Origin: Pseudomonas sp. FeN3W
GTDB lineage: Bacteria > Pseudomonadota > Gammaproteobacteria > Pseudomonadales > Pseudomonadaceae
NCBI GenBank assembly: GCA_030263805.2
Contig: CP136010.1
Location: 806,001-870,000 of the forward strand
Length of the DNA: 64,000 nucleotides
Direction: 5' to 3'
The translations under genes and the position numbers were made by a program. Under the pieces are notes generated by a model. The model was not told the DNA's origin. It was given only the letters and a program-made list of their open reading frames with translations, and made no database searches. Below, in pieces: positions 17,519 through 26,074 of this stretch; position 1 is the stretch's first letter, and each line of letters starts with the position of its first letter.

Positions 17519-17683
17519 TCAGGGTGAAGACAACCCCGCCGCATTCATCGCCAGGCGCAGCAGCCAGGCGACGATGCCGAGCGCCAGCACGCTTCCACTC
17601 CAGATCAGCACCAGCCAGCTCATGCGCTTCCAGAGCGGGCGCTGCTCAGGCTGTACGGGCGGCTTGTTATCCAGATCAGCCAT
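17519..17683 (-). CDS. DUF2474-like small membrane subunit of the bd oxidase
   Basis: A 54-residue protein with one transmembrane helix (SWLVLIWSGSVLALGIVAWL) after a short polar N terminus with PLWKR. This layout matches the DUF2474 proteins that follow cioAB-type oxidases, analogous to CydX. Its ATG overlaps the cioB stop (TGATG), so translation is coupled. The likely role is to stabilise or help assemble the oxidase. It is shorter than the usual annotation threshold and easy to miss. Confidence 0.8.
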   Translation of the reverse strand: MADLDNKPPVQPEQRPLWKRMSWLVLIWSGSVLALGIVAWLLRLAMNAAGLSSP

Positions 17684-18690
17684 CAGTGATACCCATCCTC
17701 GGCACTGACCTTGCCGCGGAACACGTAGTAGCTCCAGGCCGTGTACATCAGGATCAGCGGCAGAATGAGCAGTGCTCCGACCAGGGTGAAGCCCTGACTC
17801 TGAGGCGGTGCGGCCGCCTCCCAGATGCTCACCGACGGAGGAATGATGTTTGGCCAGAGGCTGATGCCCAGACCGCTGTAGCCGAGGAAGATCAGCGCCA
17901 GCGTCAGCAGGAATGGCGTGTAGTTGGCGTAGCGCTGAATCGAGCGCAGCAGTCCGAATGCGCAGAGCAGCACCAGCACCGGAACCGGCATGAAATACAG
18001 CAGGTTCGGCATGCTGAACCAGCGCTCGGCGATATCCGGATGGGTCAGCGGCGTCCACAAGCTGACGATGCCGGTAACCACCAGCACCGCCCACACCAGC
18101 GGAATGCCGATATCGTGCATGCGCCGTTGCAGGTCGCCGGCGGTACGCATCATCAGCCAGGTGCAGCCGAGCAGCGCATAGGCAACGATCAGCGCCAGTC
18201 CGCAGAACAGCGAGAATGGCGTCAACCAGTCCAGCGCCCCGCCGGCATAGGCCCGGTCCTCGACCGGCAACCCGCTGATGAACGCGCCAAGCACCACGCC
18301 CTGAAAGAAGGTCGCGACCAGCGAGCCGCCAATGAAGGCCCTGTCCCAGACATGCTGGCGCTCGCGAGCCACCTTGAAGCGGAACTCGAACGCCACGCCA
18401 CGAAAGATCAGCCCCATCAGCATGAAGATGATCGGCAGATAGAGCGCGGACAGCACCACCGAATAGGCCAGCGGAAACGCGGCGAACAGCCCTGCGCCGC
18501 CGAGTACCAGCCAGGTTTCGTTGCCATCCCAGATCGGCGCGACGGTGTTCATCATCACGTCGCGCTCCGAGGCGTCCTGCACAAAGGGAAAGAGGATGCC
18601 GACGCCGAGATCGAAACCGTCCATCACCACGTACATCATGATGCCGAAGATGATGATCACCGCCCAGATCAGTGAAAGATCGATACCCAT
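17683..18690 (-). CDS. cioB: Cytochrome bd-type quinol oxidase subunit II
   Basis: This 335-residue integral membrane protein forms the second subunit of a bd-type terminal oxidase. It begins MGIDLSLIWAVIIIFGIMMY, then shows the conserved VMDGFDLGVGILFPF and WDGNETWLVLGGAGLFAAFP. Several further helices end in YTAWSYYVFRGKV. I start at the ATG at 18690; upstream residues in the same frame are not membrane-like. It lies 4 bp after cioA and overlaps the small subunit gene. The cyanide-insensitive assignment comes from the partner CioA. Confidence 0.93.
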   Translation of the reverse strand: MGIDLSLIWAVIIIFGIMMYVVMDGFDLGVGILFPFVQDASERDVMMNTVAPIWDGNETWLVLGGAGLFAAFPLAYSVVLSALYLPIIFMLMGLIFRGVAFEFRFKVARERQHVWDRAFIGGSLVATFFQGVVLGAFISGLPVEDRAYAGGALDWLTPFSLFCGLALIVAYALLGCTWLMMRTAGDLQRRMHDIGIPLVWAVLVVTGIVSLWTPLTHPDIAERWFSMPNLLYFMPVPVLVLLCAFGLLRSIQRYANYTPFLLTLALIFLGYSGLGISLWPNIIPPSVSIWEAAAPPQSQGFTLVGALLILPLILMYTAWSYYVFRGKVSAEDGYH

Positions 18691-18694
18691 GGAT

Positions 18695-20134
18695 TCAATT
18701 CCTCTCGCCCAGTTGGTCGCCGTGCTCGTGTGGAAGCGCCTCGTCCGCTGCGGATATCGGACGCATTGGCGTGCGCGCCTCGCCGGGCCCACCGGTACCT
18801 TTCCCACGCCCTTCGCTGATCACCGGGCCTTTGCGCACCAGGCGCAGGACGTACACCATGCCCACCCCGAACACGGCGAAGTAGACGATCACGAACATCG
18901 CCAGAGTGAGCCCCAGCTGGCCGGCGCCGTGATTGGATACGGCATCGGCGGTGCGCATCAGGCCGTAGATCACCCAGGGCTGACGCCCGATCTCGGTGGT
19001 GTACCAGCCAGCCAAGATGGCGATCAGCCCGGAAGGCCCCATCAGCAACACCAGCCGCAGGAACGCGCGTGAGCTGTACATCCGGTCGCCCCGCCGCAAC
19101 AGCAGACTCCAGATACCGGTGACGATCATCAGAAGGCCGAGCGCGACCATGATGCGGAACGTCCAGAACACGATCGTCGAGTTCGGCCGGTCCTCGGGCG
19201 GGAAGTCCTTCAGCGCCGGAATCGGTTCGGTCAGGCTGTGATTGAGGATCAGGCTGGCGAGATAGGGAATCTCGATCTTGTAGCGCGTTTCCTCGGCCTC
19301 CATGTCCGGCCAGCCGAACAGCAACAGCGGCGTAGGCCCACCTTCGGAGTTGTCCCAGTGCCCTTCCATCGCGGCGATCTTCGCCGGCTGATATTCGAGG
19401 GTATTCAGCCCATGAAAATCGCCGATCACCGCTTGCACCGGCGCCACCAGCAGAGCCATCCACATGGCCATCGAAAGCATCTTGCGGATCGCCGGGTTGT
19501 CCTTGCCGCGCAACAGTTGCCAGGCTGCCGACGCGCCGACGAAGAATGCCGTGGCGAGGAACGCGGCGACAGCCATGTGCGCCAGTCGGTAAGGGAACGA
19601 CGGGTTGAAGATGATCGCCAGCCAGTCCACCGGCACCACGATGCCGTCGATGATCTCGTGGCCCTGGGGCGTGTGCATCCAGCTGTTGGACGCCAGAATC
19701 CAGAAGGTCGAAATCAGCGTGCCCACGGCTACCATGAGCGTGGAGAAGAAATGCAGGCGTTCGCCGACCCGATTCCAGCCGAACAGCATGACCCCGAGGA
19801 AACCCGCTTCCAGGAAGAACGCGGTCAGCACCTCATAGGCCAGCAGCGGCCCGGTGACGCTGCCGGCGAACTCGGAGTAGGCACTCCAGTTGGTGCCGAA
19901 CTGGTACGCCATGACGATTCCCGACACCACGCCCATGCCGAAATTGACCGCGAAGATCTTCAGCCAGAAGTGATAGAGGTCGCGATAGACCTCCTGCCGG
20001 GTCTTCAGCCAAAGCCCCTCGAGCACGGCGAGAAAGCTGGCGAGCCCGATGGTGATCGCCGGAAAGATGATGTGAAAGGTGATGGTGAAAGCGAACTGGA
20101 CGCGCGCCAGTTCTAGTGCTTCCAATCCGAACAT
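18695..20134 (-). CDS. cioA: Cytochrome bd-type quinol oxidase subunit I, cyanide-insensitive type
   Basis: A 479-residue haem-binding subunit that oxidises quinol and reduces oxygen in the inner membrane. It begins MFGLEALELARVQFAFTITFH with the haem b595 ligand His21. The GRQPW motif is intact (GRQPWVIYGLMRTADAVS). The protein is shorter than E. coli CydA because the Q-loop is short, which is typical of the CioA group. The start at 20134 has a strong ribosome-binding site (GAGGAG). It is first in cioA-cioB-small subunit and diverges from the protealysin gene. Confidence 0.93.
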   Translation of the reverse strand: MFGLEALELARVQFAFTITFHIIFPAITIGLASFLAVLEGLWLKTRQEVYRDLYHFWLKIFAVNFGMGVVSGIVMAYQFGTNWSAYSEFAGSVTGPLLAYEVLTAFFLEAGFLGVMLFGWNRVGERLHFFSTLMVAVGTLISTFWILASNSWMHTPQGHEIIDGIVVPVDWLAIIFNPSFPYRLAHMAVAAFLATAFFVGASAAWQLLRGKDNPAIRKMLSMAMWMALLVAPVQAVIGDFHGLNTLEYQPAKIAAMEGHWDNSEGGPTPLLLFGWPDMEAEETRYKIEIPYLASLILNHSLTEPIPALKDFPPEDRPNSTIVFWTFRIMVALGLLMIVTGIWSLLLRRGDRMYSSRAFLRLVLLMGPSGLIAILAGWYTTEIGRQPWVIYGLMRTADAVSNHGAGQLGLTLAMFVIVYFAVFGVGMVYVLRLVRKGPVISEGRGKGTGGPGEARTPMRPISAADEALPHEHGDQLGERN

Positions 20135-20334
20135 GGGCAACAACTCCTCGTCAAATGAGCGCCCGCGTCGTCTATGACGGTAAAAACGGGGTCCAGCACA
20201 AGTGACAGCAGAACGCGCCAAGGGTGCACCACGTATGCCGTGCCATCTCGTCGCGCCCTCTGGATCGGCGGTCGAGCCATCGCGCGCCAGCGGTCTATGC
20301 TGGTCGTAGCCGCGTCAGCCTTGGAGTACCGCCG

Positions 20335-21378
20335 GTGCCGATCCATGCCTTCATCCCGCCATACATTCTCGACCGCATCATCGATCGCGGCTCGCCCTAC
20401 CAGCGCGGCTGCGCTCAACAGACGCTGCATCACGTGCAGAGCCTGCTGCCCAATCCCGGCCCGCCGCGGCCCACGGCCATCGCCGAGCTTGGCGAGCTGC
20501 GCACGCCCGGCCACCCAAACCGGCGAATCCATGACGCCGAGCAGCAGATGCAACTGCCGGGTACCCTGCGACGTCGCGAAGGCCAGCCGGCCTCCGGCGA
20601 TGCAGCGGTGGACGAAGCCTACGACGCGCTTGGCGCGACCTACACATTCTTCTGGCAGGTTTTCCAGCGCGACTCGATCGATGACCTGGGGATGCCGTTG
20701 ATCGGCACCGTGCACTACGGCCAGGGCTACGAGAACGCGTTCTGGAACAGCGAACAGATGGTGTTCGGCGATGGCGACGGCGAGCTGTTCCAGCGCTTCA
20801 CCCGCTCGCTGGACGTGGTGGCCCACGAGTTGACCCACGGCCTGATCGAGAGCGAAGCCGGGCTGGTCTATTTCAACCAGCCCGGGGCGCTCAACGAATC
20901 GGTCTCGGATGTGTTCGGCGTGCTGACCAAGCAGCACGCGCTCGGCCAGACCGCGGCGGAGGCCGATTGGCTGGTCGGCGCCGAGCTGCTCACCGACAAG
21001 GTCAACGGCGTTGCGCTGCGTTCCATGGCCAACCCGGGCAGCGCCTACGACGACCCGCTGCTCGGTCGCGATCCGCAGCCTGCACACATGCGTGACTTCA
21101 TCGAGACCCGCGACGACAACGGTGGCGTGCATCTCAATTCCGGCATCCCCAACCGCGCCTTCTACCTTGCGGCCATGGCGCTGGGTGGCTACGCCTGGGA
21201 GCAGGCCGGACGAATCTGGTACGCCACCATCTGTGATCCACAACTGCCCAATGATGCGGACTTCGCAACCTTTGCCGGTGTGACGCTGAGCCATGCGGCG
21301 CAGCTGTACGGTCGTCAGTCGCCTCAGGTTCAGGCGCTGTATGAAGCCTGGACGTCAGTGGGCGTAACACTGCGCTGA
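20335..21378 (+). CDS. Protealysin-like M4 metallopeptidase
   Basis: A 347-residue zinc endopeptidase of the thermolysin family. It lacks a signal peptide and starts with the short protealysin propeptide, whose IPPYIL motif lies at residues 7-12. The zinc site is HELTH (His164, Glu165, His168) with Glu188 in NESVSD, and the transition-state histidine is in GGVHLNSGIPN. I choose a GTG at 20335 with GGAG eight bases upstream, because it gives the propeptide start directly; an ATG 37 codons upstream is possible but adds unrelated residues. The emfourin-like inhibitor gene follows after 9 bp, the known protealysin-operon layout. Confidence 0.9.
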   Translation: MPIHAFIPPYILDRIIDRGSPYQRGCAQQTLHHVQSLLPNPGPPRPTAIAELGELRTPGHPNRRIHDAEQQMQLPGTLRRREGQPASGDAAVDEAYDALGATYTFFWQVFQRDSIDDLGMPLIGTVHYGQGYENAFWNSEQMVFGDGDGELFQRFTRSLDVVAHELTHGLIESEAGLVYFNQPGALNESVSDVFGVLTKQHALGQTAAEADWLVGAELLTDKVNGVALRSMANPGSAYDDPLLGRDPQPAHMRDFIETRDDNGGVHLNSGIPNRAFYLAAMALGGYAWEQAGRIWYATICDPQLPNDADFATFAGVTLSHAAQLYGRQSPQVQALYEAWTSVGVTLR

Positions 21379-21387
21379 GGAGGCAGG

Positions 21388-21717
21388 ATGAAGATGCCAG
21401 CACTGGGACCGGAAACCTCGTTGCGCGTATCGCGCCAGGGCGGTTTCGTCGCGGCGCCAGGCCTGGCGCGAACCCGACAGATCGAATTCGCCGACTGCGA
21501 TGCCGAGCAGCGCCGCGGCCTCTGCTCGGTGGTCGAACGCTGCCTGCCGGTCGCCAGCAAGAATGTCGGCGCCGGCGATCAGCGCTTCTTCCGGGTCGAA
21601 CTGCACTACCGCCGCGAAGACACCGACGCCGAGCTGATCCTGCAGATCGCCGAGGATCGAGCGCCACAGGAACTGATGCAGCTCTGGCAGAACGGTGCCA
21701 TCCCCGGCAAAAGCTAG
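21388..21717 (+). CDS. Emfourin-like protealysin inhibitor
   Basis: A 109-residue cytoplasmic protein encoded 9 bp after the protealysin gene, with a full AGGAGG ribosome-binding site. It matches emfourin in size, position and pattern (SLRVSRQGGFVAAPGL, then RFFRVELHYRRED and ELMQLWQNG). Emfourin binds and blocks protealysin-like proteases, so the pair likely controls protease activity inside the cell. The identification rests on size, context and pattern, not on an alignment. The stop overlaps the stop of the convergent PAS/GGDEF/EAL gene. Confidence 0.8.
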   Translation: MKMPALGPETSLRVSRQGGFVAAPGLARTRQIEFADCDAEQRRGLCSVVERCLPVASKNVGAGDQRFFRVELHYRREDTDAELILQIAEDRAPQELMQLWQNGAIPGKS

Positions 21718-23849
21718 AAGCGGATCACGCCATCGGCCGCAAGCAATGCGGTGATCTGCGCCGCCGGCAGTGGGCGTGAGAGCAGGTAGCCCTGGAACTC
21801 GTCGCAACCGTTGCAACGCAGGAAATCGAACTGCGCGGCGTTTTCGACCCCTTCGGCGACCACCGTCTTGTGCAGGCTCTTGCCCAGCGAAATGGCGGCA
21901 CGGGCGATCATCGCCACTTCCTCCTCCTGTTCGAGCCCGGTGACCAGCGAGCGATCGATCTTGATGATGTCCAGCGGAAAACGCCGCAGATAGCTGAGCG
22001 CCGAGTAGCCGGTACCGAAATCGTCCATCGCCAAGCGAAAGCCCCGCGCCTTGAACTCGGCGAGAATTGATACCGCGCGGGTGCCATCCCCGAGGAACAC
22101 GGTTTCGGTGATTTCCAATTCCACCTGAGTCGGTGGCAGCCCTACTTCGTCGAGCACTGCGAGGATGCGTTCGACCACATCGTCGCCAAGAAACAACAGC
22201 GGTGACAAATTCACCGCGACCAGCAGCGGCGTGGCGCGCCCCTCATTCCACTGACGCGCATCGGTGAAGGCACGACGCAGGATGGCTAACGTCAGCGGCA
22301 TGATCAGTCCGCTCTCCTCCGCCACCGGGATGAAGCGATCCGGCCCGATCACCCCCAGCTCCGCGTGGGTCCAGCGTGCCAGTGCCTCGACACCGACGAT
22401 CCGCCGTGACGCATCGACCTTCGGCTGGTAATGCACCGACAACTCGTTGCGCTCCAGCGCCATGCGCATGGCCGCTTCGAGATTCAGACGCTCATCGGCG
22501 ATCCGGTTGAGATCATGGGTGAAGAACTGGAAATTATTGCGCCCACGCTTCTTCGCCGCGTACATGGCGATATCGGCGTGCTTGAGCAGGGTCTGCGCGT
22601 CCTCGCCGTCATCGGGAAACATCGCCACCCCGAGGCTGGCACCGACCTGAAATTCACGGCCAGCGAGCATGACCGGCCGGCGGATCTCGTTCAGCACACG
22701 TTCCAATAACGAAATCACCGTACTGATGCGGTAGTGATCGCTGAGCACCAGCACGAACTCGTCACCGCCGACCCGCGCCACGGTATCGGAGCCACGCAGG
22801 CTACCGGCCAGCCGCGCCGCAATACTCTTGAGCAGCTCGTCACCGGCGACGTGCCCGAGGCCGTCGTTGATGAACTTGAAGTTGTCCAGATCGATGAACA
22901 CCAGCGTCAGGTAGTAGCCCAGGCGGGCCGCACGGGCCAGGCCCTGGTCGATGCGGTCGTTGAGCAGGATGCGATTGGGCAGGCCGGTCAGCAGATCATG
23001 GTTGGCCTGACGCTCGAGCTGCTGCTGATAATGCTTGCGCTCGGAGATGTCCTGCACGGTGCCTTCGTAGCAGATGAACTCGCCGCTGGCGCCTCGCACC
23101 ACGTGCGCGTTCTCGGATATCCAGATGCGCGTGCCGTCGCGCCGATAGACCTCGGATTCGAAGTTGAGCACCTCGCCCTGCAGCTCCATCAGCTGACAGA
23201 ACACTTCGCGACGCCCGCCCTCGACATACAGGCGACGCTCTATGTCAGCGAGATCGGCCACCAGTTCGGACGCACTGTCGTATCCGTAAATGCGCGCCAA
23301 CGCAGGATTGGCGGCCAGGTAACGGCCATCGCGCGTGGACTGAAAAATGCCCTCCGAAGCGTTCTCGAAGATGCTGCGATAACGCAGTTCGGCCTGTTCC
23401 AGCGCTTCGAGCACGGCCTTCTGGGCGGTGATGTCCTCGATGAAGCCCTCCACCACGATCTCGCCCTGCTCGTCCGGCACCGCGACGCCGCGCTCGATGA
23501 CCCATTTGAGGTTACCTGCGGCGGTGAGGATCCGGTAATGCACGGTGAATCGCCCCATTCCGGCGACGGCATTATCGATGCAGCGACGGACGCGAAGCCG
23601 GTCATCAGGGCGGGTGATGCGCTCCCATGAGATGCCGTTGTCATCGACCAGCTCTGCGGCACTGTAGCCGCACAAGCCCTGCGAGCCCTGGCTGACGAAG
23701 ATCATCGTCCAGGGCGCGTCGTTGCGACAGCGGTAGGCCATGCCTTCGAGGTTGTTGACCAGCGTGTCGAGCACGCGCGAGCGGTCCAGCACTTCACAGG
23801 TGAGCAGGCTGCTCCGACGGTTGGTTCTGGCAGAGGGTTCTTGGGTCAT
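21714..23849 (-). CDS. PAS-PAS-GGDEF-EAL cyclic-di-GMP enzyme
   Basis: A cytoplasmic sensor of about 711 residues with two PAS/PAC modules, then a GGDEF and an EAL domain. The cyclase site is intact (VGGDEF) and has an inhibitory I-site RGSD five residues upstream. The phosphodiesterase site is also intact: EAL in GVEALARW, then NLSP, ELEITET, DDFGTGYS, KID and EGVEN. It could therefore make or break c-di-GMP depending on its signal. No transmembrane segment is seen. I start at the ATG at 23849, although no good ribosome-binding site precedes it; a TTG 17 codons upstream is an alternative. The 3' end overlaps emfourin convergently. Confidence 0.9.
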   Translation of the reverse strand: MTQEPSARTNRRSSLLTCEVLDRSRVLDTLVNNLEGMAYRCRNDAPWTMIFVSQGSQGLCGYSAAELVDDNGISWERITRPDDRLRVRRCIDNAVAGMGRFTVHYRILTAAGNLKWVIERGVAVPDEQGEIVVEGFIEDITAQKAVLEALEQAELRYRSIFENASEGIFQSTRDGRYLAANPALARIYGYDSASELVADLADIERRLYVEGGRREVFCQLMELQGEVLNFESEVYRRDGTRIWISENAHVVRGASGEFICYEGTVQDISERKHYQQQLERQANHDLLTGLPNRILLNDRIDQGLARAARLGYYLTLVFIDLDNFKFINDGLGHVAGDELLKSIAARLAGSLRGSDTVARVGGDEFVLVLSDHYRISTVISLLERVLNEIRRPVMLAGREFQVGASLGVAMFPDDGEDAQTLLKHADIAMYAAKKRGRNNFQFFTHDLNRIADERLNLEAAMRMALERNELSVHYQPKVDASRRIVGVEALARWTHAELGVIGPDRFIPVAEESGLIMPLTLAILRRAFTDARQWNEGRATPLLVAVNLSPLLFLGDDVVERILAVLDEVGLPPTQVELEITETVFLGDGTRAVSILAEFKARGFRLAMDDFGTGYSALSYLRRFPLDIIKIDRSLVTGLEQEEEVAMIARAAISLGKSLHKTVVAEGVENAAQFDFLRCNGCDEFQGYLLSRPLPAAQITALLAADGVIRF

Positions 23850-24120
23850 TGATCTGGGCTTGGCATGGGTGATCCTGCAATGACCCTGGAGCCGCGACAA
23901 TGCCGAGGCTGACGCCCGGGTCAGCAGAAAAAGGCAGAAAAGCGATGCTCAGCAAGAAACGCTCCATACATAGCACATAGCCATGAGGCGGACCTTTGCC
24001 CTGCCTACAGCTTGCAACCATGCACCATTACGGCTCACGGTTCACAGCCGAGCCCTGTTTCAGGGCGCCTCTGCAATGAGGGTGCCCCTTTCCCAAGCGA
24101 GGCTCGGCACGCATCTCGGA

Positions 24121-25350
24121 TCAGCACTGCACGTCGCCGCTTCTGGAACGCCCAAGGATGCCCTTCTTCGCCGGCTCGCTGCGCCGCAGTGCTGCTGGCA
24201 AAACAAGTGCGGTCACACCAGCGGCCAGCGCCGCAAGCAGCACAACCGGGCCAGCGGCGTTCCAGCCGAAAGCCGCGGTCACGCCGCCGACCAGTACCGG
24301 GCCCAGCAACTGCCCCAGATTACTGCCCTGCATCATCAGGCCGACCGCAATCGGAACGAGAAAGGTATCCCGTGCGGCCAACGGTGCGGATGCCAGCAGC
24401 GTGGCCGGGATCAACCCACCTACGGCTGAAAACAGCAGGCACAGCAGAAAGGTCGTCTGCGGTTCGAACCAGCCCAGGAATATGCCAAGCCCCGCCGCCC
24501 CCATGACGCCGCTGGCAAACAGAATCAGCGAACCACGCCCGGCCCCGCGCGTGAGCAGATAGCCCGCGGCAAGGTTGCCGCTGACATTGATCACGCTGGC
24601 GAGCGAGCTCAACAGCCCCGCACTCCGATATGAGATATCCATGCGCTCCATCAGCAGAACCGGCAGAAAGCTGAACAGGGCAAAGAACATCAGGCTGTAC
24701 AGCGCAAAACAAATCGCCAGCAAAACGCTGACTCGGGAAAACAGCACGCGTCGAATATTTACCAATATCCGTCCGGGTACGCCGGGCGAAACGCCGGCGG
24801 GTATGCAACAGGCCACCGCGGCCGCAGCCACCACCGCCAGCGCCGAACCCGACCACCATAACCCCTGCCACGTCTGGAACAGCGGCCCGGCGACCATGGC
24901 CAGCGCCATCCCGCTCGGCATGAAGCAACTCCACAGCGAGAAGGCGCTGTCCCGCGCCGAGCCGGTCGTCAGCCGCTGCAGAATCGCCGGCCCGGCGACG
25001 ATGATGAGCAGGAATCCGAGCCCCTCCAGCAGTCGGGAAATCAGCAACAGCGCGAATGACGGCGCCGTGGCGCCCGCGACGCCGGCAACTGCCGTGATCC
25101 CAAGGCCCAACAGCAGGGCCCGCCGATCTCCGACTGCTGCCACCACCGCACCGGACGCCGCCCCCCCGAGCAAGCCAAGCACCGCGAATATGCCGGTCAG
25201 CCAGCCGGCCCCGGCGAGATCGACCCCAAGGTCCGCCTGTAGCGACGGCGTGGCAATGGCAGCCTTGCCCAGGTGCAGAGCCGCCACGATTCCACAGCCG
25301 AGCACGATCCAGACGACCAGGCTCACGCGCAGCTGCCTGGCGGCATTCAT
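24121..25350 (-). CDS. MFS transporter
   Basis: A 409-residue major-facilitator-superfamily protein with twelve hydrophobic segments. The loop after helix 2 contains GDRRALLLGLG, a variant of the MFS motif A, and the second half restarts near SRVSVLLAICFALYSLMFF. It resembles export-type or cyanate/nitroimidazole-type MFS proteins, but substrate is unknown. The start overlaps the wrbA stop by 4 bp, and a LysR gene diverges from wrbA, so a quinone/xenobiotic stress response is a reasonable guess. Confidence 0.88.
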   Translation of the reverse strand: MNAARQLRVSLVVWIVLGCGIVAALHLGKAAIATPSLQADLGVDLAGAGWLTGIFAVLGLLGGAASGAVVAAVGDRRALLLGLGITAVAGVAGATAPSFALLLISRLLEGLGFLLIIVAGPAILQRLTTGSARDSAFSLWSCFMPSGMALAMVAGPLFQTWQGLWWSGSALAVVAAAAVACCIPAGVSPGVPGRILVNIRRVLFSRVSVLLAICFALYSLMFFALFSFLPVLLMERMDISYRSAGLLSSLASVINVSGNLAAGYLLTRGAGRGSLILFASGVMGAAGLGIFLGWFEPQTTFLLCLLFSAVGGLIPATLLASAPLAARDTFLVPIAVGLMMQGSNLGQLLGPVLVGGVTAAFGWNAAGPVVLLAALAAGVTALVLPAALRRSEPAKKGILGRSRSGDVQC

Positions 25351-25973
25351 TCAGGCACCCCGACCGGGTTGGCGGCAAGTGCGGCGGCCACGCGAGCGAC
25401 ATGCCAACCCTGGTAGCGGGCGCCCTGCAGTTCATTTTCGCTCGGCTGGCGGTCACCGCCGCTGCCGTCATCGGCCAGTGTCGAGGCGCCATAGGGCGTG
25501 CCACCGGTTATCGCATCCATCCGCAGCTGCCCCTTGAAGCTGTAGGGCAGACCGACCACGACCATCCCCAGATGAAGCAGTACGGTGTGCGTCGCCAGAA
25601 TCGTGCTTTCCTGGCCCCCGTGCTGGCTGCCGGTCGAGGTGAAGACGCTGCCCACCTTGCCGACCAGCCGATCCTCGGCCCATAGCCCGCCACATCGATC
25701 GAGAAAGTTCTTCATCTGCGCGGCCATGTTGCCGAAACGGGTCGGCGTGCCGATCACGATGGCGTCGTAGTTCGGCAACTCCGCCACGGTCGCCGTATTC
25801 ACGGGCTGGTCCATCTTGTATCCCGCATTCCGCGCGACCTCTTGCGGAACGAGTTCGGGCACTCGCTTGACATCTGCCAGCGCACCTGCCTCGCGCGCGC
25901 CCTCGGCGACGGCATGGGCAAGCGCCTCGACATGCCCATAGGATGAGTAATAAAGCACCAGTACGTTCGTCAT
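25347..25973 (-). CDS. wrbA: NAD(P)H:quinone oxidoreductase WrbA
   Basis: A 208-residue flavodoxin-fold protein that reduces quinones by two electrons. The FMN phosphate loop is YYSSYGHVEALA, followed by the WrbA pattern IGTPTRFGNMAAQMKNFLD and FTSTGSQHGGQESTILATH. The ITGGTPYGASTLADDGSG segment completes the FMN site. Length is usual for type IV WrbA. It is first in a two-gene operon with an MFS transporter and diverges from a LysR regulator. Confidence 0.93.
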   Translation of the reverse strand: MTNVLVLYYSSYGHVEALAHAVAEGAREAGALADVKRVPELVPQEVARNAGYKMDQPVNTATVAELPNYDAIVIGTPTRFGNMAAQMKNFLDRCGGLWAEDRLVGKVGSVFTSTGSQHGGQESTILATHTVLLHLGMVVVGLPYSFKGQLRMDAITGGTPYGASTLADDGSGGDRQPSENELQGARYQGWHVARVAAALAANPVGVPE

Positions 25974-25995
25974 TGCTGCAGTCCTCCGATGGCAT

Positions 25996-26053
25996 TGACT
26001 GGAGTCAGGCTAATGACTAAAAACGCTCTCGCGGAGTGATTAAATTTCGATCA
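25996..26053. promoter_or_regulatory. Candidate LysR operators between wrbA and lysR
   Basis: The 101-bp divergent gap holds two inverted repeats: TGACT/AGTCA with a 2-base centre (25996-26007) and TGAT/ATCA with 9 bases between (26037-26053). Such dyads suit binding by the divergently encoded LysR protein. No experimental or consensus support beyond symmetry. Confidence 0.4.
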
Positions 26054-26074
26054 ACTCGATCTATGGAGTAGATC

